Positions 56,589 to 64,000 of a stretch of DNA of 64,000 bases are shown piece after piece. This DNA is from Acidiferrobacteraceae bacterium (GTDB taxonomy: Bacteria; Pseudomonadota; Gammaproteobacteria; Arenicellales; UBA868): positions 62,001 through 126,000 of the forward strand of contig PBOB01000045.1 in the NCBI GenBank assembly GCA_002724185.1. The letters are read 5' to 3'. The notes beneath the pieces were generated by a model. It saw only the letters and a list, made by a program, of their open reading frames with translations. It was not told the origin of the DNA and did not search any database. Numbering within the stretch: position 1 is the first letter of the stretch; each line of letters starts with the position of its first letter. A program made the translations under genes and the position numbers.

Positions 56589-57929
56589 TTATTGCCTTAA
56601 GACAGATTTTTGGTAGAGGTTGTGCAAGCGTGCATCAGGATCATAACGCTGCTTTAGACTTTGGTACTTGTTGCCGTTGTAAAGTCCCCAGAACTCTTCC
56701 TCCGGATAGTAGGAACTTGAATAAAGTGATTTGATACCGTGTAACTCTGCGACCATTTTTTCGATTTTTCGGTTGTAGTAACCTTCGGATAGTTTTTCCT
56801 GCCCCCGAATAACTCCCCAAAAGCCAAAGTTAATGTAGCGGGTTGCAGGATTAAGTGGAAACAATGGATAGTTATTTTGCAAACCTGTATTTGGATGACT
56901 TACAGGGCAAATCCAAATGGGTCGCATGCCGATCTCACGATGGAAAAAATCTAAGAATCGGGGAGCATTTTGAATTGGAATATCGACATCTTGGATTACA
57001 GATTCTGTGTGAACTCCCAAATATTTATTGATGATTCTTGTCATCCCGACGCGAGTATTCCACCGCATTACCTTCTGATAAGTAATAGAATTCAATCGTT
57101 TTCTGCCTAAAATTCGTCGTACGATAGGATTTTCAGCGCAGAGATTCCTGGAGCACCAAAACCAATCGGTGTCCCATCGCCATAAATAGTCCTTGACTGT
57201 TAAATAGTCTTCATTTTTTTCTTGTATAGACCTGTAAAAAATATTTAAGTACGTGTAATCACTAACATATGGCGCTACATCAACAAACTTACCCACTGTT
57301 AGGTAATGTTCACCTTTCTCAAAAACAGCTCCATCAATGAAATCAACTCTTTCTGAGCACCACTGATCTATTTCGGAAAAAAACTTCTCTGAATCAGTCA
57401 CTCGGATATGTCTTATATGCACATATGGTTTTACTGGAATGGTTCGCGCTTTGAGCTTTAATATGTATCCCAAGGTGCCATACGAATTTGGAAGTCCGAA
57501 GAAGAGATTCTTATGTTCATTGCTTGCTGTACAATTAATGATTTCACCATCACCCAGGAGGACGTCCATTTCTGTTACGGTTTCATGCACTAAGCCATGC
57601 TGAAATGAAGATGATTCAATTCCAACGCCGGAGACAGCTCCACCAATGGTTATTGATTTGAGTTGTGGAACAATCGCTGGCATGCAGCCTTCTCTTAGTG
57701 TAGCGTCCACTAAAGTGGCATAAGTCGTCATCCCCTCGGTCTCGACAATCTGATTAACCGAATCGACACGAATCACGTTATTAAAATTAGTTACGTCTAG
57801 TTTTTGTGCACCACTTCCACCGCGGTGTCTAAATAGATTCGAGGTTGATTTTTCGAGACGTACTGGACCCGGTTGATTTTGACGCAATTTTGCAGTCAAA
57901 CGCTCTTGTTTTTCTTCATAAGATTCCAT
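56589..57929 (-). CDS. FAD-binding oxidoreductase, DHCR24-like
   Basis: A 446-aa flavoprotein of the FAD_binding_4/PCMH group. The FAD region covers about residues 20-200 and includes KSTSNLFRHRGGSGAQKLDV, MTTYATLVDATLREGCMPAI, and SITIGGAVSGVGIESSSFQHG, where the conserved GG and His are positioned for covalent or close FAD binding. The C-terminal half resembles the sterol delta24-reductase group (GLYNGNKYQSLKQRYDPDA). The substrate is unknown. It follows gamma-glutamyltransferase by 15 bp, so the two are likely co-transcribed. Confidence 0.8.
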   Translation of the reverse strand: MESYEEKQERLTAKLRQNQPGPVRLEKSTSNLFRHRGGSGAQKLDVTNFNNVIRVDSVNQIVETEGMTTYATLVDATLREGCMPAIVPQLKSITIGGAVSGVGIESSSFQHGLVHETVTEMDVLLGDGEIINCTASNEHKNLFFGLPNSYGTLGYILKLKARTIPVKPYVHIRHIRVTDSEKFFSEIDQWCSERVDFIDGAVFEKGEHYLTVGKFVDVAPYVSDYTYLNIFYRSIQEKNEDYLTVKDYLWRWDTDWFWCSRNLCAENPIVRRILGRKRLNSITYQKVMRWNTRVGMTRIINKYLGVHTESVIQDVDIPIQNAPRFLDFFHREIGMRPIWICPVSHPNTGLQNNYPLFPLNPATRYINFGFWGVIRGQEKLSEGYYNRKIEKMVAELHGIKSLYSSSYYPEEEFWGLYNGNKYQSLKQRYDPDARLHNLYQKSVLRQ

Positions 57930-57944
57930 TTGCTTAATAGCGTT

Positions 57945-59528
57945 TTAAAAGCCAGCAGCATGTCCGTCTTTGCGCGGATCGGAACCTGAAATATAGCCGT
58001 TTTTCGTGCGCAAGATTGCTTGTCCACCCCCAAACAAGCCAGGAGTTTCTTGAGTAAAACGATGCCCTCGTCTTTCGAGCTCAGGTTGCAAATGCTTGAG
58101 CCCCGATTCTAAGCAAACGGCAAAATCTTCAGAAACATACCATCTTGGTGCGTCTAGGGCTTGTTGTGGCATTAGATCTTGGCAAAACATGCGAATTAAA
58201 ACTTGGACATGTCCTTGAGGCTGCATATGCTTACCCATAACTCCAAACGCTAACAAGGGCTGATCTCCACGAGTAGCAAAAGCCGGGATAATTGTATGGA
58301 AAGGTCGTTTAGATCCATTGACTCTGTTCGGGTGTGACGGCTCCAGAGAAAATCCACTACCACGACTTTGAAGGCTTATACCAGTCCCAGGGATTACGAT
58401 TCCCGAGCCAAAACCCTCATAATTGGATTGTATGTAGGATATCATCATGCCTGTTTCGTCCGCTGCACAGAGGTATACAGTACCTCTGTCTCCAGAAACC
58501 TCGGAGATTGGGAAATGAGCATGGCTGAGCTTAATAGACTTAGCGCGTTGCGACATTTGAGTCGGATCTAAAAGTGCTTCGATTGTCACGTGCATTGAAT
58601 TAGGGTCGGCTATATGTTGATGGGCCTCAGCAAATCCTACTTTCATCGCTTCGATTTGCAGATGCACGCTGTCAGCAGAGTCGGCAGGATATTGACTGAT
58701 TTCTAGACGATCCAATATGCCAAGTGCTATTAGACTAGCGAGTCCTTGGCCGTTGGGTGGGATTTCATATATACGCAGATCCAGAAAATCTTGCGAAATA
58801 CAATCAACCCATAAACTGTCATGAGAGGCAAGGTCGTCTTTAGTCATGGCCCCGCTTTCCTTCATAGCGGCAGCTGCTATCATTTCTGCAAGACGCCCCC
58901 TATAAAAACTTTCACCTTTAGTTTCAGCAATTTCGGCTAGCGTTGCACCCTGCTCAGGCAGCCTAAATACGTCGCCTGCTTTTGGCGCGTTTCCGTCCGG
59001 CAGAAATGCACGGCAAAATTCGGGATAGTCTTGATATATTTGCGGTGCTGAAGCCCAGCTGTTCGCAATTATCGGACTAACCAGGAATCCCTCTGATGCG
59101 TATTTTATAGCTGGCTGGAAAAGTTGAGCAAAGGGGAGATTTCCAAACCGATCCGATAGTTTTACCCACCCATCCACTACACCAGGAACGGTGACACAAT
59201 CCCAACCAATAGTTGGCATAGAGTCGTTTTCTTGAAATCGTTCTGGTGTCCAAGCTGCTGGAGATCGACCAGATGCGTTCAAACCGTATGTTTTATTACC
59301 GGCATTAACTATTGCAAATGCATCACTGCCAATACCGTTTGACACGGGCTCTACAACGGTTAATGTAATTGCACTCGCTAGTATGGCATCAACTGCATTA
59401 CCACCAGCTTTTAGCATTTCGATACCTGCTTGCGTCGCAAGGGGCTGAGAAGTTGAGACAATATTGCGTGCATAGACATCGGATCGTCTAGATGAATAAC
59501 GATAGCTTGGATCAAGGGACTGAAACAT
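57945..59528 (-). CDS. Gamma-glutamyltransferase family protein
   Basis: N-terminal nucleophile hydrolase of 527 aa that self-cleaves into two subunits and removes gamma-glutamyl groups from glutathione-like peptides. The large-subunit part has AGGNAVDAILASAITLTVVE and GIGSDAFAIV. The nucleophile is T350 in GDRGTVYLCAADETG, followed by SNYEGFGSGIVIPGTGISL and the small-subunit motif RPFHTIIPA. No signal peptide is evident, suggesting a cytoplasmic YwrD-type member rather than the periplasmic Ggt. It sits downstream of yejABEF with 108 bp between. Confidence 0.9.
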   Translation of the reverse strand: MFQSLDPSYRYSSRRSDVYARNIVSTSQPLATQAGIEMLKAGGNAVDAILASAITLTVVEPVSNGIGSDAFAIVNAGNKTYGLNASGRSPAAWTPERFQENDSMPTIGWDCVTVPGVVDGWVKLSDRFGNLPFAQLFQPAIKYASEGFLVSPIIANSWASAPQIYQDYPEFCRAFLPDGNAPKAGDVFRLPEQGATLAEIAETKGESFYRGRLAEMIAAAAMKESGAMTKDDLASHDSLWVDCISQDFLDLRIYEIPPNGQGLASLIALGILDRLEISQYPADSADSVHLQIEAMKVGFAEAHQHIADPNSMHVTIEALLDPTQMSQRAKSIKLSHAHFPISEVSGDRGTVYLCAADETGMMISYIQSNYEGFGSGIVIPGTGISLQSRGSGFSLEPSHPNRVNGSKRPFHTIIPAFATRGDQPLLAFGVMGKHMQPQGHVQVLIRMFCQDLMPQQALDAPRWYVSEDFAVCLESGLKHLQPELERRGHRFTQETPGLFGGGQAILRTKNGYISGSDPRKDGHAAGF

Positions 59529-59636
59529 TGTTCTTTTTGCGAGTTTAGGTGTTAGGCTCCAGGCAGCAGTTTAGCATTGCTTGCCTGGTATTATACAAAT
59601 CAGCTTTTATGATCCATAAGAATATATCTAGTTTGT

Positions 59637-61253
59637 TCACTGAAGTACCGCAGTAGAGGTTTTTTCTATTTCAAGATCATAGGCTGCTGATAATAAGGCT
59701 TTCGTATAATCGTCTTGCGGATCATTAAATATGTGTTGTGTTTGGCCTTGCTCTACCACCCTACCCTTTTGTAAAACGATAATTTTGTGACTTAAAGCGC
59801 GTATTACTTTTAGATCATGGCTAATGAAGAGATATGCAAGATTCTTTTGCTGTTGAAGTTGGCGGAGTAGGTCGATAATTTGTGCTTGTACCGTGCGATC
59901 CAACGCTGATGTTGGTTCGTCAAGAATAACAAGTTTAGGCTGAAGGATAATAGCTCGGGCCAGAGCAATACGCTGTCTTTGCCCACCAGAGAATTCATGG
60001 GGATATCGATGACGACTGTCAGGATCCACCCCCACTTCCTCTAGTGCCTCGGTAGTCAGCCTTGCTCGTGTAGAATCAGAGCCGATCCCATGCGCTATTA
60101 ACCCCTCTTCAATTATTTGACCAACTGACATCCGTGGACTCAAGCTACCATAGGGGTCTTGGAACACAATCTGAAGATCTCTTCGCAACGGCTTAAGGTC
60201 ACGATTCTTAAGATTTTGGATCGATTGTTGCAAGAATACGATGGGTCCTTTGCTTGAGACCAGTCGAGCTAGAGCCAATGCCAGAGTTGTTTTGCCCGAT
60301 CCACTCTCACCGACAATACCAATGGTTTCACCGGCGCGAATCTCGATGCTGATATCGTCTACTGCTTTCACATGATTCACGGTACGGCGAAAAATGCCGC
60401 GCTGAATGGGAAACCAAACCCTTAGGCCTTTACTTTGTAATATGGCTGATGCAGCGTCCTTGACAGGGTTGGGTACACCAGATGGCTCTGATTGGATTAA
60501 TTGCTGGGTATACGTGGCTGTAGGTTTACGTAGGGTTTCATTAGTGAGCCCCTGTTCCACAATTGCTCCATTCTTCATAACGTATACTCGCTCACTGGTT
60601 TTTCTTACCACATCCAAATCATGTGTGATTAACAGCAGCGACATATCTAATTGCTGCTGTAGTTGTTTCAGTAGAGTAAGAATTTGAGCTTGTACAGTTA
60701 CGTCTACCGCTGTCGTCGGCTCGTCCGCTATCAATAGATCTGGTTCGTTGGCTAGAGCCATTGCGATCATCACTCGCTGGCGTTGTCCGCCCGATAGTTG
60801 ATGGGGATAGGCAAGCACCTTTTGATTAGGATCTTGAATATTGACTAGATTCAATAAATCCATGGTCCGTTCGCGTGCTTCTTTAGGCCCCATGCCTTTA
60901 TGCAACATCAAGACTTCCGTGATTTGCTTAAGCACTGTATGAAGTGGATTAAGGGCAAGCATCGGCTCTTGGAATATCATACCGATCTGATTGCCTCGGA
61001 TCTTTTGTAGCAGCGTATCAGGTGCTCGTAGCAGTTCTTTACCGTGAAAGCGGATTTGACCACTGGGATGTGTGGCCAGTGGATAGGGCAGTAGGCCCAG
61101 TACAGAAAGAGCAGTGACGGATTTCCCTGAACCGCTTTCTCCAACAAGTGCAACTGTTTCACCTTTTCCTATGCTTAATGATACATTCCGAACAGCGTCC
61201 ACATTGCCATAAGATGTTGTAAAGGTAACTGATAGATCGATAATTGAAAGCAT
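59637..61253 (-). CDS. yejF: Peptide ABC transporter ATP-binding protein, YejF-type fused ATPase
   Basis: A 538-aa protein with two ATPase domains in one chain. The first has Walker A GESGSGKS at about 37-44, [17 protein letters not shown] and [14 protein letters not shown]; the second starts near residue 275 with [23 protein letters not shown] and [13 protein letters not shown]. The fusion of DppD-like and DppF-like halves is characteristic of YejF. It is the last gene of yejABEF, two bases after yejE. Confidence 0.92.
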   Translation of the reverse strand: MLSIIDLSVTFTTSYGNVDAVRNVSLSIGKGETVALVGESGSGKSVTALSVLGLLPYPLATHPSGQIRFHGKELLRAPDTLLQKIRGNQIGMIFQEPMLALNPLHTVLKQITEVLMLHKGMGPKEARERTMDLLNLVNIQDPNQKVLAYPHQLSGGQRQRVMIAMALANEPDLLIADEPTTAVDVTVQAQILTLLKQLQQQLDMSLLLITHDLDVVRKTSERVYVMKNGAIVEQGLTNETLRKPTATYTQQLIQSEPSGVPNPVKDAASAILQSKGLRVWFPIQRGIFRRTVNHVKAVDDISIEIRAGETIGIVGESGSGKTTLALALARLVSSKGPIVFLQQSIQNLKNRDLKPLRRDLQIVFQDPYGSLSPRMSVGQIIEEGLIAHGIGSDSTRARLTTEALEEVGVDPDSRHRYPHEFSGGQRQRIALARAIILQPKLVILDEPTSALDRTVQAQIIDLLRQLQQQKNLAYLFISHDLKVIRALSHKIIVLQKGRVVEQGQTQHIFNDPQDDYTKALLSAAYDLEIEKTSTAVLQ

Positions 61254-61255
61254 GA

Positions 61256-62281
61256 TTAAACGATAGTTTTTCTAGGATCAAAAGCATCTCGAACCGCTTC
61301 ACCTACAAAAATTAGGAGTGTAAGAATCAGTCCGATGACAAAGAATCCAGTGAGGCCTAGCCACGGTGCTTGTAGATTGGCTTTTCCTTGAGCTAGCAGT
61401 TCGCCCAGGGAAGCTGAGCCAGGTGGAAGTCCAAATCCGAGGTAGTCTAAGCCAAATAGCACCGTCACTGAGCCAGCAAGTGTGAATGGCATAAAAGTCA
61501 AGGTTGCAACCATTGCATTAGGTAGTACATGTCGCCAGATAACCATATGATCGCTTACACCAAGCGCTTTAGCGGCCCGCACAAATTCAAGGTTGCGGGC
61601 ACGCAAAAATTCTGCCCTCACGACCCCCACAAAGCCCATCCAATTAAATAAGAGTAATAATCCCAACAACCACCAGAAATTGGGCTGAATCACGCTCGAG
61701 ATAAGAATAATGAGGTACAGAAGTGGCACACTCGCCCATACTTCAATAAAACGCTGGAATAATAGATCAATCCACCCGCCAAAATACCCTTGTATTGCAG
61801 CCGCCGATATTCCGACGATAGCGCTCAATATTGTTAGCGTGAATCCAAATAGTACCGAGATTCTAAAGCCATAAATGACGCGTGCGAGCACATCGCGGGC
61901 TTGATCATCTGTACCGAGTAAGTTGCGCGAGTCCGGCGGCGATGGGGCTGGTCCTTGTAGGTCCCAAACGACACTTTTGTGGTGATACCTGATCAGGGGC
62001 CAGAGCATCCATCCATCGTCTTGAATAAGGCTTTGTACGAATGGTTCTCCGTAATCAGCTTCAGTTTGAAAGTCGCCACCGAATGTTGTTTCAGGGTACG
62101 CTTTAAAGACTGGGCTGTAAAAGGACTCTTTATAGTAGACAAGAAGTGGTTTATCGTTGGCAAAGAATTCGGCAAAAAGCGAGATCCCAAAGAGTCCTAG
62201 AAAAATCCACAGTGACCACCAACCCCGGCGGTTTGACTGAAAAACCTCAAGTCGCCGCGCTGTTAGTGGGGAAATTTTCAT
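61256..62281 (-). CDS. yejE: Peptide ABC transporter permease YejE
   Basis: A 341-aa permease with an N-terminal membrane helix (WWSLWIFLGLFGISLFAEFF), a periplasmic loop of about 90 residues with PSPPDSRNLLGTDDQARDVLARV, and five further helices with the docking loop RAKALGVSDHMVIWRHVLPN. The long loop and NLLGTDDQARDVLARV are typical of YejE. It forms the membrane channel with YejB. Confidence 0.93.
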   Translation of the reverse strand: MKISPLTARRLEVFQSNRRGWWSLWIFLGLFGISLFAEFFANDKPLLVYYKESFYSPVFKAYPETTFGGDFQTEADYGEPFVQSLIQDDGWMLWPLIRYHHKSVVWDLQGPAPSPPDSRNLLGTDDQARDVLARVIYGFRISVLFGFTLTILSAIVGISAAAIQGYFGGWIDLLFQRFIEVWASVPLLYLIILISSVIQPNFWWLLGLLLLFNWMGFVGVVRAEFLRARNLEFVRAAKALGVSDHMVIWRHVLPNAMVATLTFMPFTLAGSVTVLFGLDYLGFGLPPGSASLGELLAQGKANLQAPWLGLTGFFVIGLILTLLIFVGEAVRDAFDPRKTIV

Positions 62282-62301
62282 GATTCTTTGGCAGTGAGCC
62301 G

Positions 62302-63393
62302 CTAAACTTCGCGGGTTTCAAAGTCAATTCTAGGGTCAATAATCATATACATGAGATCATTTATCAGGCCAAGGAGTAATCCGAATAATGAAAAGAAATA
62401 GAGTGTTCCAAACATAACCGGATAGTCTCTATTAAGAGTCGCTTCATAGCCAAGCAGACCAAGGCCGTCGAGAGAAAAGATGATTTCAATAAATAGCGAT
62501 CCAGTGAAAAGAATACTTATAAAGGCACCCGGAAAGCCTGCAATAACTATTAACATAGCATTCCTAAATACATGGCGATACAGAACTCGTTTTTGGTCTA
62601 GTCCTTTGGCTCTCGCTGTTAAAACATACTGGTGATTAATCTGATCCAGAAATGAGTTTTTTGTAAGCATTGCAAGACTGGCGAAACCTCCTATAGTCAT
62701 TGCAATGATCGGCAATGTTAGATGCCATGCGTAGTCAGCGACACGTTGTATCCAATTCAGCTCATCCCAATTTTCGGAAGTAAGTCGACCCAGGGGGAAC
62801 CAGTCAAACGGGTTGCCACTTGCAAATACAAGTATCAGAAGCACAGCAAATAGAAAGCCGGGGATAGCGTTTGCCACAAATACAATGACACTAGTCCAAA
62901 TGTCAAAACGACTGCCATCCCGTGAAGCTTTAGCAATGCCGAGTGGTATTGAGACCAGATAGACCAATAAGGTGGTCCAAAGACCGAGGGAGATAGAGAC
63001 AGGCATTTTATCTAATACAAGATCAACCACTGTGCGATCGCGGTAGTAACTCTCTCCAAAATCAAAGATGAGATATTGCTTCATCATCTGAATAAAACGC
63101 TGATGCATTGGTTTATCAAAACCGAATTGTCGTTCCAAGTCCTTGATAAAATCGGGGTCAAGGCCGCGAGCACCCCTATACTTTGTGGTTGGATCACTAA
63201 TGTCCTGCTCCAAGATTTCACTACCACCTCGAGTAACGCGCTCCACCATGGTATCGCCCATACCGGCGAGATTGGCTAGTACTTGCTCAACCGGTCCACC
63301 GGGGGCAATCTGAACGACGAAGAAGTTGATGACCATAACTGCAAGCAGCGTTGGGGCAATCAATAACAATCGGCGGATAATATATGCAGTCAT
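62302..63393 (-). CDS. yejB: Peptide ABC transporter permease YejB
   Basis: A 363-aa permease. It starts with the usual YIIRRLLLIAPTLLAVMVIN helix and FFVVQIAPGGPVEQVLANL, contains LDPDFIKDLERQFGFDKP in the large periplasmic loop, and ends in the docking block LTARAKGLDQKRVLYRHVFR and FEIIFSLDGLGLLGYEA-like sequence (IEIIFSLDGLGLLGYEA). It is 20 bp upstream of yejE and 84 bp downstream of yejA. Confidence 0.94.
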   Translation of the reverse strand: MTAYIIRRLLLIAPTLLAVMVINFFVVQIAPGGPVEQVLANLAGMGDTMVERVTRGGSEILEQDISDPTTKYRGARGLDPDFIKDLERQFGFDKPMHQRFIQMMKQYLIFDFGESYYRDRTVVDLVLDKMPVSISLGLWTTLLVYLVSIPLGIAKASRDGSRFDIWTSVIVFVANAIPGFLFAVLLILVFASGNPFDWFPLGRLTSENWDELNWIQRVADYAWHLTLPIIAMTIGGFASLAMLTKNSFLDQINHQYVLTARAKGLDQKRVLYRHVFRNAMLIVIAGFPGAFISILFTGSLFIEIIFSLDGLGLLGYEATLNRDYPVMFGTLYFFSLFGLLLGLINDLMYMIIDPRIDFETREV

Positions 63394-63477
63394 TTCGGAC
63401 GATATTAAAACATCTTCAATACTTACAACGGGGATGAACCAACACGTAAGCTATATGATGGCCACCAGTGTTTTTAT

Positions 63478-64000
63478 CTACTGACGTGCGTCTTCAAGTG
63501 CTGCTGCTTTAAGTTCGTCGTACCACCATCGACCCGTCATTACACCAGTTCGGAGGGAAGAATCCGGACGCGAGAATTTGTCCCAATAGAGAACCCGGTC
63601 AGATCGAATATGCCACTGTGGTAGCACATAAAAACCTGATAGAAGGACTCGGTCTAAGGCGCGGGTTCTGATGTTCAGTTGCTCGCGGGAATTCGATACG
63701 ATTAGATGCTCAATCAATGCATCAACCACTGGGTCTTTAATACGGGCTAGATTGCGACTACCATCAGTATCGGCCGCGTCGCTACCCCAGTAGCCACGTT
63801 GCTCATTGCCAGGCGTATCACTTTGGCCCCATGTAAAGACAACCATATCAAAGTCTTTTGCTCGCAGTCGATTGACATATTCAGTTTGCTCCTTCATCTG
63901 GATAGTGGCTTCAATGCCAATTTGTTCTAGATTGCGAATGAATGGTAGTACGATACGCTCAAATGCTTGACTGTACAGCATGATCTCAAATTTTAATGGC
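63478..64000 (-). CDS. yejA: Peptide-binding protein YejA (5' end beyond window)
   Basis: C-terminal 173 residues of an SBP_bac_5 periplasmic receptor. The frame stays open to the right edge (LKFEIMLYSQAFERIVLPFI), so an internal ATG at 63981 is not the true start. FDMVVFTWGQSDTPGNEQRGYWGS and LPQWHIRSDRVLYWDKFSRP match YejA, and the sequence ends GRWWYDELKAAALEDARQ. YejABEF imports oligopeptides, including microcin C in E. coli. Confidence 0.93.
   Translation of the reverse strand, partial: PLKFEIMLYSQAFERIVLPFIRNLEQIGIEATIQMKEQTEYVNRLRAKDFDMVVFTWGQSDTPGNEQRGYWGSDAADTDGSRNLARIKDPVVDALIEHLIVSNSREQLNIRTRALDRVLLSGFYVLPQWHIRSDRVLYWDKFSRPDSSLRTGVMTGRWWYDELKAAALEDARQ

Noticed and set aside
63478-63981. 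YejA C-terminal part as a complete 167-aa gene starting at 63981
   Set aside because: The frame continues to the window edge with sequence typical of YejA, so the ATG is internal.
1-64000. CRISPR arrays, tRNA or rRNA genes, insertion sequences
   Set aside because: No regularly spaced repeats, no T-loop-like GTTCGA context in the intergenic gaps, no transposase and no terminal inverted repeats were seen by reading the gaps.

Overview
The window looks like a piece of a gammaproteobacterial chromosome, moderately AT-rich by eye and probably from a marine or other free-living oligotroph. The evidence is the rhlB/trxA/rho neighbourhood, a complete RecBCD set, PrmB, NudC, NudE-CysQ, ZapE, DUF1244, a HisJQMP-type amino-acid importer and a YejABEF-type peptide importer. 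No prophage, insertion sequence, CRISPR array, rRNA or tRNA was recognised. Genes are densely packed, many overlapping by a few bases.

Layout. 1-2320 (-): polA, cut by the left edge. 2.6-5.5 kb (+): lysA and a membrane glycosyltransferase-like protein. 5.5-11.1 kb: rhlB (-) diverging from trxA-rho-rpmE-Sco-prmB (+). 11.2-13.0 kb (-): a 56-aa rubredoxin, a cold-shock protein and nudC. 13.2-17.2 kb (+): argS, a SPOR-domain protein and a ThDP enzyme, facing a malonyl-CoA synthetase (-). 19.1-29.2 kb (+): pterin carbinolamine dehydratase, a WYL-domain regulator, then recC-recB-recD as one overlapping operon. 29.2-38.1 kb (-): amino-acid ABC transporter, EamA exporter, GNAT enzyme, DUF1244, an atypical IMPDH/GMPR-family enzyme, LysE-type exporter and an SDR, with one small Cys-rich protein on the + strand. 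38.7-41.4 kb (+): an aminopropyltransferase-fold protein and three consecutive periplasmic thiol-redox proteins. 41.5-43.1 kb: hisG (-) and a 745-bp gene-free gap holding three perfect DnaA-box consensus sites. 43.1-53.8 kb: priA, zapE (-), nudE-cysQ, dapF-xerC, a membrane pyrophosphatase, a GNAT enzyme and an alpha/beta hydrolase. 54.0-64.0 kb (-): a PuuD-like membrane protein, an ABC-2 exporter pair, and yejA-B-E-F followed by gamma-glutamyltransferase and an FAD oxidoreductase.

How the genes work together. Information processing is heavily represented (PolA, RecBCD, PriA, XerC, Rho, RhlB, ArgS, L31, PrmB). Lysine/peptidoglycan synthesis is represented by LysA and DapF, and nucleotide clean-up by NudC, NudE and CysQ. 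Two uptake systems (amino acids; peptides plus GGT) suggest scavenging of organic nitrogen, and the pyrophosphatase would couple biosynthetic PPi to an ion gradient.

Most of the window is ordinary core genome. The points I would look at again are the DnaA-box cluster between hisG and priA, the WYL regulator directly upstream of recCBD, the IMPDH-family protein with altered catalytic signatures, the sodium-type signature in the pyrophosphatase, the thiol-redox trio, and several strong unexplained inverted repeats.
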